Shown here one piece after another: positions 52,126 to 63,305 of a stretch of DNA of 64,000 bases. The stretch is from Hirundichthys speculiger (lineage: Eukaryota; Chordata; Actinopteri; Beloniformes; Exocoetidae). The notes below the pieces were generated by a model. It searched no databases. It saw nothing but the letters and a program-made list of their open reading frames with translations, and was not told the DNA's origin. The position numbers and the translations under genes were made by a program. The stretch covers positions 122,085-186,084 of the forward strand of contig JAGFBZ010000680.1 of assembly GCA_018398805.1 (NCBI GenBank), given 5' to 3'. Positions within the stretch are counted from its first letter, which is position 1. Each line of letters begins with the position of its first letter.

Positions 52126-53717
52126 CAAGGTTATAATCGTTAACGAAAATGAACGAAATAACGAAAACTAGAATTGAAAAAAACATTTTCGTTAACTGAA
52201 ATAAAATGAAAATGAGAGTTTTTAAAAAAAACAATAACTAACTGAAACTGTATTATGTGTTTGTAAAACAAACTAAAATTAACTATAATAATATCAAGAA
52301 CGTCCTTCATTTTTCGTATTTGTAATTTTTTTCCTCATAAATGTTTGAAATCTATTAACTTCGCTCCGCTGTACAACAACAACCGCAAAAAAAAAAAAAA
52401 AAAAGAAAACCTAAAGTGATCAGCAGTGATGGCTGCAGCAAAAGTTGGGAAAAAGCAGCACAGTCCTATTTGGGATTTCTTTGACTATCAAGTTCAAGTT
52501 CAAGTTGACTTAACTAATACCCGTAGGTAGATTTGTTTTTCAGTAGTAGAAGGCATCTCACACACAACCTTTACCATCATTAATTAAACACAGGACAAAA
52601 AACATTGAACAGGTTTTACAACAGCACAAGACAGACATGGCAGGTACTCACAATGCTCACTGAACAGGATAAAAGTAGAAGTAAAAGTAGTAGTTGCCCA
52701 CAAGGCCATGAAAAATAAATAGAAGTAAAAAAACCAAGGTCAGGGTTTCTCATAAATAGAAATAAATAAATTAAAATAAATAAAAAGCAGGATAGACCAC
52801 ATCAATAAATAAAATATGTTAAGATTTGTTTAAAAGAGAGACAGCAGCAGGGACGAAGCTGTTCCTGTATCGTGTGGTCCTCGTTAGAGGGACTATAAAT
52901 CTGCGTCCTGATGGCAGTAGCATCATTGGGGATGGAGCCGGTGAGCCACTGCAGCTGCTTCACGTACAGCGACTCCAGACCGGGCTGTGTTTCCCCAATC
53001 AGCCGACCTGACCATTTAATAATCTGATTGAGTGAGCTCCTTTCTTTTAGAGGCAGGTTTCCGAACCATGATGCTAATGAAAAAGTTAAAACAGATTCAA
53101 TAAAAGCATGATAAAAATGACTGACTGTGTTAACGATAAAAGTAAGTGCCTTGTTGTAGAAGCAGGTGATACAATGTGTGGAAAACTTCTCAAGGAGAAA
53201 AAAACCCAGGAATCTGAAAGTTCATTTGAAAAGCTCCCACAAGAAGGCTAACCAAGACTACCTGGATAAGCTAGCCTAAGCTAGCCCCCTGGAAAGAAGG
53301 CTAACCAAGACTAGCTGGATAAGCTAGCCTAAGCTAGTCCCCTGGAAAGAAGGCTAACCAAGACTACCTGGATAAGCTAGCCTAAGCTAGCCCCCTGGAA
53401 AGAGAAGCTACAGCTGCAGGCCAGTCAGCGTTGGGAAGGAACGGGAGAAAACAGCAACTATAATGGACTGTTTCCATGGAGACCAGATAGCTGCTGGTCA
53501 GTAAATACGCAGGAACACCACAAGAGGGAAGACGCATTGATAAATATGTTTATTGAGACCAGAATGTAAACACGACTATGTGATTCGATAGCCTTCAAAA
53601 AGTTCAGTGTTTCACTCCAACCAAAATTACAACCCTAATTTACAAAATAAAACTAAAACTAACACTGAAACTAATAAAAACTAAACTAAAGGAAAATCCA
53701 AAACTATTATAACCGTG
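52126..53717. mobile_element. hAT element inserted into the 20-bp minisatellite
   Basis: The left end is 'caaggttataatcg' and the right end 'attataaccgtg', inverted. The flanking 8-mers CTCCACAG and GTCCACAG match at 7 of 8 positions. Inside, from about 52480 to 53160, is a LINE-like 3' fragment (it starts 'caagttgacttaactaatac'; a frame near 52826-53011 reads LRPDGSSIIGDGAGEP). From 53231 to 53403 is a 56-bp triplicate. Confidence 0.8.
53231..53403. repeat. Triplicated 56-bp repeat
   Basis: Three tandem copies of a unit containing 'aagaaggctaaccaagacta' and 'ggataagctagcctaagcta', with one or two changes between copies. Inside the hAT element. Confidence 0.85.
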
Positions 53718-53767
53718 GTCCACAGCTGGAGGAACGAGTCCACAGCTGGAGGAACGAGTCCACAGAT
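53718..53767. repeat. Detached end of the 20-bp minisatellite
   Basis: About 2.5 units of 'gtccacagctggaggaacga' stranded to the right of the hAT insertion. Confidence 0.9.
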
Positions 53768-54634
53768 GATGCTCATCGACCTTCCAGTTATCACCTGTTC
53801 TCGCTGACCCATGAGACTTGTGCATTTTTTTTTTCTTTTCATGATGTATTTTTTGACAGATGCAACTAAAACAATATTATGCTGAAAATACAGTATTATA
53901 GAAGAGAGATGTTCAAGAAGGCAGAGGCAGTGCTGGTCAGTGTTAGTCGGTGTTGATGCTGCGTTTGTGTGTGAGTTGTTCTTTGGTGTGTGTGTGTTTC
54001 TCTGTGTTGAGGATCATCAACAGAAGGCCAGCGATCTCCTGTAAGGCTCCTTGGTTGTCTGTATTCGATCAAAAACTGTAAGAGTAGCCCTTGGAGCATA
54101 AACTGGACATGTTCCTGATTTTAGAAGACGTCTGCAGTACATGCTGTCGGGTCATGTTGTGTCCGTTAAATGACTTTCCTCTCGTATGGAGGGTTCAGAT
54201 GCAGTTCTTTTTCTCTCCTCCTCGTCTGCAGACTGATGTGGAGGTAACAGTTGGTAATAGTTTAAGCTGATCTCCAGAGGCGGGAGAGTAAATGTGGAGA
54301 TGAGGCCGTTAGCCAAAGCCGGTGGTGCACGGCTGCAGCTGCCGTTGGTACCGGCTGCCCGGTGATTTCATGCTTCTTTGACCCGGCTGGGGACGGTGAG
54401 GTGGAAGAAAAACTCTCATCAGAGAGAATATGAATCCAGCAGCTAAACCTGTTACATTTATCAAGATCAGGGAGATGAGCAGCAACACCTGAAACACGCC
54501 GCCTCCCAGAGACCAGGATTTAATGATGATCATCGATGATCCCGTCACCTCGCCCAGTCGGGTCGTTGGTTAGGGTTAGGGTTAGGGTCGCTAGGTGATC
54601 ACTGACTGTCTCTTCGTGCTTCTCTCCCGTTCAG
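53768..54634. other. Upstream side of immp2l coding exon 1
   Basis: Presumed intron. It contains a short TTAGGG run at 54569-54588 (about three units). No exon recognised. Confidence 0.4.
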
Positions 54635-54639
54635 CTCTC

Positions 54640-54774
54640 ATGGCTCAGCAGATGACGGCGGGTCGGCGCTACCTGCGCGCGTTCGTCAGCGGATTCTTCG
54701 TGGCCGTTCCCGTCACGGTCACCGTCCTCGATCGACTGGCTTATGTGGCGCGAGTGGAAGGAGCGTCCATGCAG
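54640..54774 (+). CDS. immp2l: immp2l coding exon 1
   Basis: Forty-five codons from ATG to donor 'CAG/gtaaga'. Holds the membrane segment and Ser43. Confidence 0.94.
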
Positions 54775-57700
54775 GTAAGAGACGCTCAGGGGAGCTTATC
54801 GATCACCAGCCAGAATACGTGTCAATGGCTTTGTAGGATCTGCTTGACCCTTGACCCTTGACCCTTGACCCTTGAACACTTGACCCTTGAACTCTTGGAG
54901 GTGCATCTTCAGGGTCAGACATGTCTGAAGCTGCTCTTCTTGATCCGCTCCACCTGTCCAGGACTGGACTGGAGCCCTTTTAGCCTCCAGAGCTGCCTTC
55001 ATTTCTGATGATGAGCTGCCATGTGATTGGCCGATAAAGTCCTTGTGTTAACGAGCAGGTGGAGCTGATGAAGAGAATGGTGAGGCTCTCATTTAAGATG
55101 AAAGAAGGGCAGGAAACCAGCTGTAAAACACTCTGACCCCTGGCTGGTGTTGGACTGATATTCACCGAGCAGAACTGTAACTGTAATGACAACGACCTGG
55201 TAAGACCGTAGGTGCAGCAGGTAACCAGCTGCTGATGGGCTCTGGTCCGTCCTCTGGTTCATCCTCTGGTCCGTCCTCTGGTTCATCCTCCGGTTCCTCC
55301 TCTGGTCCGTCCTCTGGTTCATCCTCTGGTCCGTCCTCTGGTTCGTCCTCTGGTCCGTCCTCCGGTTCCTCCTCTGGTCCGTCCTCTGGTCCGTCCTCTG
55401 GTTCGTCCTCTGGTCCGTCCTCCGGTTCCTCCTCTGGTCCGTCCTCTGGTTCATCCTCTGGTCCGTCCTCTGGTTCGTCCTCTGGTCCGTCCTCTGGTCC
55501 GTCCTCTGGTCCGTCCTCTGGTTCATCCTCTGGTCCGTCCTCTGGTCCGTCCTCTGGTCCGTCCTCTGGTCCGTCCTCTGGTTCATCCTCTGGTCCGTCC
55601 TCTGGTTCGTCCTCTGGTCCGTCCTCTGGTCCGTCCTCTGGTTCGTCCTCTGGTCCGTCCTCTGGTCCGTCCTCTGGTCCGTCCTCTGGTCCGTCCTCTG
55701 GTTCGTCCTCTGGTTCGTCCTCTGGTCCGTCCTCTGGTCCGTCCTCTGGTCCGTCCTCTGGTTCGTCCTCTGGTCCGTCCTCTGGTCTGTCCTCTGGTTC
55801 GTCCTCTGGTTCGTCCTCTGGTCCATCCTCTGGTCCATCCTCTGGTCCGTCCTCTGGTCCGTCCTCTGGTTCGTCCTCTGGTTCGTCCTCTGGTCCGTCC
55901 TCTGTCCTCCTCTGGTCCGTCCTCTGGTTCGTCCTCTGGTTCGTCCTCTGGTCCGTCCTCTGGTCCGTCCTCTGGTCCGTCCTCTGGTTCGTCCTCTGGT
56001 CCATCCTTTGGTCCATCCTCTGGTTCGTCCTCTGGTCCGTCCTCTGGTTCGTCCTCTGGTCCATCCTTTGGTCCATCCTCTGGTTCATCCTTTGGTCCAT
56101 CCTCTGGTTCGTCCTCTGGTCCGTCCTCTGGTCCGTCCTCTGGTCCATCCTCTGGTCCATCCTCTGGTCCGTCCTCTGGTCCGTCCTCTGGTCCATCCTC
56201 TGGTCCATCTTCTGTATCTTAAATTCATAGAGTCGTGATTACAGATGTGGACAGCCCTGATCATGTTTACAGCACACCCACAATGATGTCATCAACTTCT
56301 TTACAGTCTGGGCTCTGGTCCATCACTAACTACAGTTGACTACATCTCCATGGTGACGTGAGATCAGCAGTATGAAGTATGTGACTGTCTTCAGGAGAAC
56401 CTTCTGGGTTCAAACATCTGACTGTCTTCAGGAGAACCTTCTGGGTTCAAACATCTGACTGTCTTCAGGAGAACCTTCTGGGTTCAGACATCTGACTGTC
56501 TTCAGGAGAACCTTCTGGGTTCAGACCAGACCAGCCTGGTTTCAAACGGGTCAGCTCTGTTCAGGCTGCTGGAACCAGTTTGATTACTGGGAGAATTTAA
56601 ATGATACGACATTTAACTGACCAGAGACGAAAGAGCTTTCTGTCTTTCTATCTTTTGTTCTTTCTTTCTCTCTATCTTTTTCTTTGTCTTTCTTTTTTCT
56701 TTCTGTCTTCCTTCCTTCCCTCCTCCCTCTCTCCCTCCTCCTTCCTCCCACCTTCCCTCCTCCTTCCTCCCTTCCTTTCCTCCCTCCCTGCTTCCTTCCC
56801 TCCTTTCTTCCTCCCTTCTTTCTTTACTTCCTTCCTCCCTCCCTCCTTCCTTCCTTCACCTCTTCCCTTCTTTCCTTCCTTTCCTTTCCTCCTTCCTCCT
56901 CCCTCCTCATTCCATTCCTTCCTTCCTTCCCTCCTCCTCCCTCCCTCCCTCCTTTTTTTCCTTTTTCCTCCTTCCTTCCTTCTTTCCTTCCTTTCTCCCT
57001 CCTTTCTTCCCTTATTCCCTCCTTCCTTCCTGTTTTCTTCCTTCCTTCCCTCCCTCCTCCTACTTTCATTCCTCCCCCTTCCTTCCCTCCCCCTTCATTC
57101 CTTTCCTTCCTTTCTCCCTCCTTTCTTCTTCCTTCTTCCCCTCCTTTTTCTTCCCTTCTTCCCTCCTTCCTTCCTTTCTTTCCCTTTTCCAACCCTTTCT
57201 TCTTTTCCTTCCTTCTTTCCCTTCCTTCTCTTCCCTCCCTTCCCTCCTTCTTCCTTCTTTCCTTCCTCCTTTCTTCCCTTATTCCCTCCTTTCTTTCCCA
57301 CCCTCCTTCCCTCCTTCCTTCTGTCCTTCCTCCCTCCTTCCTTCTTTCCTCCCTCCTTCCTATCAGTCACGTTTAGTCATAGTTGTCTGGGTTAGGGTTA
57401 GGGGTTAGGGGTTAGGCGTTAGGGTTGGGGTTAGGGGTTAGGAGTTAGGGGTTAGGGTTGGGTTAGAGGGGTTAGGGGGGTTAGGAGTTAGGGGTTAGGC
57501 GTTAGGGTTTAGGGGTTAGGGGTTCGGGTTAGGGGTTAGGGGTTAGGGGTTAGGGTTAGGGTTAGGGGTTAGGGTTAGGGTTAGGGGTTAGGGGTTTAGG
57601 GTTAGGGTTAGGGGTTAGGGGTTAGGGTTAGGGTTAGGGGTTAGGGGTTAGGGTTAGGAGTTAGGGTTAGGGGGGTTAGGGTTAGGGTTTAGGGGTTAGG

Positions 57701-58584
57701 GGTTAGGGTTAGGGTTTTTAGGGTTAGGGTTAGGGTTAGGGTTAGGGGTTAGGGTTATTTTTAGGGTTTAGTTTAGGGTTCGGGTTAGTTGTTTAGGGTT
57801 AGGGTTAGGGTTAGGGTTAGGTTTAGGGTTCGGGTTTCGGGTTTCGGTTTAGGGGTTCGGGTTCGGGTTCGGGTTTCGGGTTAGGGGTTAGGGGTTCGGG
57901 TTAGGGTTCGGGGTTAGGGTTTAGGGGTTCGGGTTCGGGGTTTCGGGTTTCGGGTTAGGGTTCGGGTTCGGGGTTGGGTTCGGTTTTTCGGGTTCGGGGT
58001 TCGGGTTCGGTTAGGGTTTTGGGTTCGGGTTCGGGTTCGGGTTCGGGGTTCGGGTTGGGGTTCGGGTTCGGGTTCGGGTTGGGTTCGGGGTTTCGGGTTC
58101 GGGGTTCGGGTTAGGTTCGGTTGGTTCGGGTTAGGGTTAGGGTTAGGGGTTAGGGGGGTTAGGGTTGGGGTTCGGGTTAGGGTTCGGGGTTAGGGTTCGG
58201 GTTAGGGTTAGGGTTAGGGTTAGGGGTTAGGGGTTGGGTTCGGGTTTTCGGGGTTAGGGGTTAGGGGTTAGGGTTAGGGGTTAGGGTTTAGGCGTTAGGG
58301 TTAGGGGTTAGGGGTTAGGGTTTAGGCGTTAGGGTTAGGGGTTAGGGTTGACCGTGATAATGCCGGCTGGATGAGCTGAATCCATCTCTTCATGTCTCTT
58401 CGTTACTGGTTGCTGTGTGTCCCAGTGAAGGTGGTCTCACCTGAATCCCAGTCCACCTGTGCTCTTCTGTTGACCCACAGCCGTCCCTGAACCCAGAAGG
58501 GGAGTCAGAGTGTGACGTCGTCTTGCTCAACCGCTGGAGTGTGAGGAACCACGAGGTCCAGCGAGGTGACGTCGTCTCCGTCAT
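54640..58584 (+). CDS. immp2l: IMMP2L, mitochondrial inner-membrane peptidase subunit 2, first two coding exons
   Basis: A catalytic subunit of the inner-membrane protease, a type I signal peptidase relative (S26 family) that removes sorting signals in the intermembrane space. Coding exons 54640-54774 and 58481-58584 give about 80 aa of the usual roughly 175. Visible features: an N-terminal membrane segment [20 protein letters not shown] (residues 19-38); the catalytic motif VEGASMQPSLNP with Ser43; and [20 protein letters not shown]. The ATG is 5 bp after the acceptor 'cccgttcag', so at least one noncoding exon lies upstream. The catalytic Lys and the rest are not found before 64000, so the gene runs out of the window. 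Very large introns are known for this gene. Confidence 0.94.
54775..55229. other. Start of immp2l intron
   Basis: Contains a short 'gacccttgacccttgaccct' run at 54846-54895. No exon seen. Confidence 0.5.
55230..56218. repeat. Minisatellite, 12-bp unit, about 1 kb
   Basis: Units of 'tggtccgtcctc' and 'tggttcgtcctc' in an irregular order of the two types. Near 55906 a part-unit deletion shifts the phase. Frames up to 348 codons (Ser-Ser-Gly-Pro on the plus strand, Glu-Asp-Gly-Pro or Arg-Thr-Asp-Gln on the minus strand) are artefacts. Confidence 0.97.
56382..56525. repeat. 37-bp tandem repeat, about 4 copies
   Basis: The unit contains 'gactgtcttcaggagaacct' then 'tctgggttcaaacatct'. Copies are nearly identical. 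Confidence 0.92.
56637..57362. repeat. Polypyrimidine (CCTT/TTCC)n tract, about 0.7 kb
   Basis: Almost pure C and T on the plus strand, with hardly any purines over more than 700 bp. Frames of Phe-Leu-Pro-Ser on the plus strand and Lys-Glu-Gly-Arg on the minus strand are artefacts. Such tracts can form triplex DNA. Confidence 0.97.
57390..58350. repeat. Interstitial telomere-like repeat, (TTAGGG/TTAGGGG/TTCGGG)n
   Basis: About 960 bp with TTAGGG and TTAGGGG units at both ends and a centre (57830-58130) dominated by TTCGGG. Lies inside the immp2l intron, in the G-rich-forward orientation. Confidence 0.97.
58481..58584 (+). CDS. immp2l: immp2l coding exon 2
   Basis: Acceptor 'gttgacccacag', donor 'CAT/gtaagt'. 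Codes [20 protein letters not shown] and [14 protein letters not shown]. Confidence 0.94.
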
Positions 58585-58984
58585 GTAAGTAAATCCTCCA
58601 GATGACACACATGTTCATAAAGCTGTGGTTGCATGGAACTTCAGCAGAGAAGTTCACTCCTTGGTCTTTGCATCCATCCATTTTCTCCACCTGCTTCATG
58701 ATGCTGAAGGCCGCAGAACAGCTGGAGTCTGTCCCAGCTGTTATCAGAGGCTCTGACTCAGATGATTGTAAAACTGTTTGGGAGACACGTCACATGAACG
58801 TCTCAGCAGAGACTTGAACCTGAGTCCTTCCTGTGTCCTCACCAGGGATGGACACATCTACATTTGGACTGGTTGTCCAGCAGCACATCCTTGTGATGAA
58901 GTTCCCTTGAGCAAAAACAGACTTGTTTGATCACTGTAGTAAAGATAAAAGTCCCCATGATTCTCTGCCAGTAGATTCTCAGCT
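58585..58984. other. immp2l intron, no further exon
   Basis: No exon or repeat recognised. Confidence 0.5.
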
Positions 58985-58992
58985 GAGCACCG

Positions 58993-59901
58993 TAGGGATG
59001 TAACGATATGGAAAATTTGATTATTGTGACCATATTATCACGGTTTACGATATTATCTCTGTATTCTTAATTGCTGGTCAAATGTCTAAAAAACACATAC
59101 ACTTAAATAATTTCACAAAATCTTGTAATTTTCTTGTCGTACTAAAACATCAGAAGCCAAAATTTTATCGAAATGAAACTTTCACATTAAAAGGGCAAAC
59201 AACTGGCACAGAAAGAGGTTTTATTTTAAATTAACAAAATAAATAACTGGAATAAAGCTGATTTGTCTACTGCAAATTTAAATAAACACTTTAACAACCA
59301 TAGTAGTTAAAAATATGCAAACGATTATCAGGAACACAAATTATAGCACAAGTTCAAATGAAATAAACTTTTGACTTTAAGCTGAACCTTAAATACGTAT
59401 AAATGTGCAAATAAAGAAACAGTTGTAAAGGAGCCAAATATGTTGTTCTGAATTGTAGTTCACTCTGTGTGTCTGTGGGTGTCGCTGTATTGTTACCTGA
59501 GGGTCAGGTATAAAGATAGCTGCCTGTTATTGGTTCAGTGTTTGACCCAGAAGGGCAAAAGGTTTTTGACCGCTGTGGCGCTAACTGCCGGCATTATGGT
59601 TGTCGGACCAGTTAATGGAATAAATAATATTTTAACTGCATCAGAAGAACATCGTTCCGGTCATTTTTCAATGTCATTGTTCAAAGTCCTGCGTGCTATC
59701 ACCAGTTTCTGCCATGCTCACGTTACGATGCCGATGTTACAAGCTACAAATTCACGCAGACTCCCAGACTTGAATGAGGCTGATATTACATATCCCGCTA
59801 ATCGACCGCGATAATGAGACGAAGTCAAACATAAACGGTAATCGTTATCGTGTCAGATTTTGCCGGGCTTTACCGTAATAGCGGTACCCGTTCCATCCCT
59901 A
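58993..59901. mobile_element. hAT-like element (family F), complete
   Basis: The ends are 'tagggatgtaacgata' and 'taccgttccatcccta'-like. The 8-bp target duplication GAGCACCG is exact (58985-58992 and 59902-59909). The right half matches the window start (1-467). Confidence 0.92.
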
Positions 59902-60084
59902 GAGCACCGTTGTATCCTGTAATCACGTCCATGTTTCCACTTGTTCTTAATGGATGTAAGCTTGGATGAAGTTCAGGGTTTACTCTTCTTCATGTGACTG
60001 TAATCAGAGAAGACGGCTGAGTTTGATTTAGTTTTGGTTGTCGTCTGTATGACACCCAGGCCTCGATGCTGTCCTGGTGTCTGC

Positions 60085-60356
60085 TGGGCTCTTCTCCAGC
60101 TGTGGTTTTTCTCCAGCTGTGGCTCTTCTCCAGCTGTGGCTCTTCTCCAGCTGTGGCTCTTCTCTAGCTGTGGCTCTTCTCCAGCTGTGGCTCTTCTCCA
60201 GCTGTGGTTCTTCTCCAGCTGTGGCTCTTCTCCAGCTGTGGCTCTTCTCTAGCTGTGGCTCTTCTGTAGCTGGGCTCTTCTCCAGCTGTGGCTCTTCTCT
60301 AGCTGTGGCTCTTCTCTAGCTGTGGCTCTTCTCCAGCTGTGGCTCTTCTCCAGCGT
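60085..60356. repeat. Minisatellite, 17-bp unit
   Basis: About 16 units of 'ttctccagctgtggctc' with c/t change (ctccag or ctctag). Both long frames across it are artefacts. Confidence 0.95.
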
Positions 60357-62430
60357 TGGTTCTGAGCAGGAAGTTACTGCAGCTGGAAATAAGCAGTTGT
60401 TTTAATATGTTGCATATCTTTTCTAGTCTTCCTTTGATAAAAAAAAAAAAAGATTTTTTTTAAAGAGACAAATAGAGCAGTTGTCCACATGCAGAATGTC
60501 TTGTATGCAGAGTTTCTGTCTTGATTTATTTTTTATTATTTTATTTTAACCTCTGATGGTCACTGTTAATGTTCTGCTGAGTTCGTCTCGCTGGACCTTG
60601 AGATCTTATGATGAACCTGTCTGGGCTTCAGTCACACCTGTCTCATCGATCCCAGGCTGTTCCTGGAACCGACGTCTCCTCCGTCTGAACTGCCAGAGGT
60701 GATCTTAGCTTGGCTACTGCTGCTGGGTTGAGATCCATCAGTCCGAAGCGCGTCAACAACACGACACTCGTTATCGCATGTTGTGTGCGCAAATGTTTCT
60801 GCATGTTAGTTTTGTTGAAACTGGTTGTGGATCTGTGACGACTGGACGACTGCGACGTCCCTGACGAACCTCCAGCTGATCTGAAGCTGCAGCCACGTTA
60901 CTGATGTACATTTAGATCCTGTAGGCTTGTTTGTAAAGACTCCTCAGAAGGTGAGGGCTTCTCCGTTTCACTCGTGACCTCATTTCTCTGTGAGCAGTCA
61001 TCGTCTGTACTGCGCGGCGAGCGCGACGCCAGGTCTTCCTCCCAGATCAGGTTGAAGTGAAATTACAAAGTGGAGCTGGACAGACCCGAACCCTCTTCAG
61101 CACTTCACTGCGTGGGCTGATGGAGAACATGAAAGTCTCCAGCGCTGCAGGAAGAAGAGAGAAACGAATATCTGGACTTGTTGCATCCTGCTGGTGTCTG
61201 CACGTCTCTGCACGTGAGCCAATCAGCTCTGAGCATTAGCATGCTAACGAGCACCATCAGACAGCTGGACATGAGAAGTTCTCCTGCGTGGAGAAGCGCT
61301 GTATCATTTAGATTCAGCCCATCACCTTGTCCCCCTCGTGTCTCCGTCGTCTGTTTGTCTTCCCGCCTCAGCGCCACCTGTTTACCCAGCAGCCCTCTGC
61401 AGAAAGGGGATTTTTACTTACCTTTAATTTTCCCCTCAAACCTGAGTCCTCCACACATGAAACAAATCTGTATCTTCTCTGCTCAGCGCCAGGATTTAGT
61501 TGGATCTCTCATAAAGCCACATCTATCACTTTCAAACGTAAGGCCTCAAATTTAAATTTCAAATGCGGTCGGGTTATTCTGCAGGGGAGACTGGCTCCTG
61601 CCTCTAAATGTTTCTCATTTTAAGGGAAAATTGCTGAGGGGAGGACGGCGCCTGTAGAGGAATATATTATTTATAGGGTCCCCTGGTGTGCTGGCGAAGG
61701 AAAATCATTTTGTCTCTTTATTTTGCGGAGAGCTCGACATTGTCATAGGTGTTTGTCACGCTCTGAAGGCAGAACATTACGAAGCTGATTGATTTTATGT
61801 TCAGCTGTGAACAGGACCATTTGCCTCCGAGCGGCCTCAGAGCTGATTTTCTCCAGGACGGGGAGGAAACGTTCCTCCTGGGTTTAAAGAACCGCTCCAA
61901 CGTGTGGATAGAGTCCTCGCCGCCGGCTCCATTAGCTCTGCTTTACGTTGACGGCCCTCGGCGGCAGCCGTTCTTGAATCGGCGGGCCGCGGCGCCCGTG
62001 GACGAGCGTTTGGGTGGTGAAGGCCCAGCAGAACATGGAGACGTTCTCCATGTGGTTTGGGTCAAAGATCTGAGCTGAAAACAGCTGTAGCTCCACGCCG
62101 CCGTGTTTGGTCCAGCGTTTCCTCTCGTCTCTCAGGTCGTTTCATATTTCAGTCACAGAAAAAAATAGAGTCAGAAAAAGATGAATATGATCTGACATAA
62201 AAACATTTTTTTCTGCTCATCAGTTTAGAGGAGGCTAAAAGGCAAATCCTAAACAATTTAAAAGATTATTCACAAGTGAGTTCGTTCCTGACAGTTTCTG
62301 ATACGACCAGATACTTTATGAGAATTACAGGAAAGTTTAACCTCGAGATCAGAGACCCTGAAAAACCCAGAAAGCTTCATCTCAGTCTGCAGGTCTGATA
62401 CCATTAAAATGACAGCAGAATTTTATTCTA
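60357..62430. other. immp2l intron, non-repetitive stretch
   Basis: About 2 kb almost free of repeats. Open frames (90-125 codons) show no known domain and no splice pairing. Part of it, about 61600-62060, could be conserved noncoding sequence; this cannot be shown from one genome. Confidence 0.4.
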
Positions 62431-62439
62431 CTTTGTAAT

Positions 62440-63085
62440 TTTTAATTTTAATTTTATTTTTTCTTTCTTTTCTTTTTTCCTTTATTTTTCCTTTTTCTTT
62501 TATTTTCTTATTTTCTCTAATCTTTTTACTTTTAGTTTTTATTTATTTTATTTTGTTTCCGCTTATTTTTTCTTTATTTTTTTCTCTATTTACTCATTAT
62601 TATATTCTCAATTCTCTTATTATATCTTTATTTTTCTTTATTTTATTTTGTCTTTTATTTTCTTTTTTAATTTAATCTTTTATTTTATTTTTTCTTATTT
62701 TATTTTGTTTTGTCTTTATTTTATTTTCTTATATTATTTTGTCTTATTTTATTTTGTCTTGTTTTATTTTATTTTCTTACTTTATTTTGTCTTTATTTTC
62801 TTATTTTATTTAATCTTTTATTTTATTTTTTCTTATTTCATTTTGTTTTGTCTTTATTTTATTTTGTCTTTTATTTTCTCTTTATTTTATTGTCTTATTT
62901 TATTTTCATATCATTTTGTCCTTATTTTATTTTCATATCATTTTATTTTGTCTCGTTTTATTTTATTTTCTTATTTTATTTTGTTTTTTATTTTCTCTTT
63001 ATTTTATTTTATTATTTTATTTTGTCTTTATTTTGTTTTGTCTTATTTTATTTTATATTTTAATTTAATTTAATTTGATTTAGCC
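62440..63085. repeat. (TTTTA)n-type low-complexity tract
   Basis: About 650 bp of 'ttattttattttgtcttatt'-like units. Frames rich in Phe, Leu and Tyr are artefacts. Confidence 0.95.
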
Positions 63086-63157
63086 TAATTTAATTTCCAC
63101 ATGTGTATTTTCATTCCCGTGTCAGTAGTTGGCCGTGTTGTTGAGATCTCTGTTCAT

Positions 63158-63305
63158 TTAAAGAGTCCAAACTATTTTTGGTTTTGTTCATAGTATTGAT
63201 GTAATGATCTTAGGTATATGTGTGTGTTATCGGTTATCGGTATCGGCCTTTAGGAGCTGAAAGTTATCGGTATCGGTTTTAAAAAACAGTTATGGTGCAT
63301 CCCTA
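63158..63305. mobile_element. hAT family C, fragment (copy 6)
   Basis: A 150-bp terminal piece ('catagtattgatgtaatgat', 'cggtatcggcctttaggagc') ending 'ttatggtgcatcccta'. Same orientation as the copy at 28369-29503. The rest of the element is missing. Confidence 0.88.

Noticed and set aside
50062..52234. Open frames of 473-718 codons on both strands
   Set aside because: The 20-bp tandem unit lacks stops in nearly all frames. No start context, promoter or splice evidence.
55089..56230. Ser-Ser-Gly-Pro and Glu-Asp-Gly-Pro frames of up to 348 codons
   Set aside because: Products of the 12-bp intronic minisatellite.
56601..57395. Phe-Leu-Pro-Ser and Lys-Glu-Gly-Arg frames
   Set aside because: Simple translation of a polypyrimidine tract.
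57390..58350. True chromosome end
   Set aside because: The repeat is degenerate, lies between two in-order immp2l exons, and ordinary sequence continues for more than 5 kb on both sides.
61797..62078. 93-codon frame in the immp2l intron
   Set aside because: No known domain and no splice signals. It lies where the next immp2l exon might be, but it lacks the conserved Lys region expected there.
62648..63073. Phe/Tyr/Leu-rich frame resembling a membrane protein
   Set aside because: A translation of a TTTTA-type low-complexity tract, open in overlapping frames.
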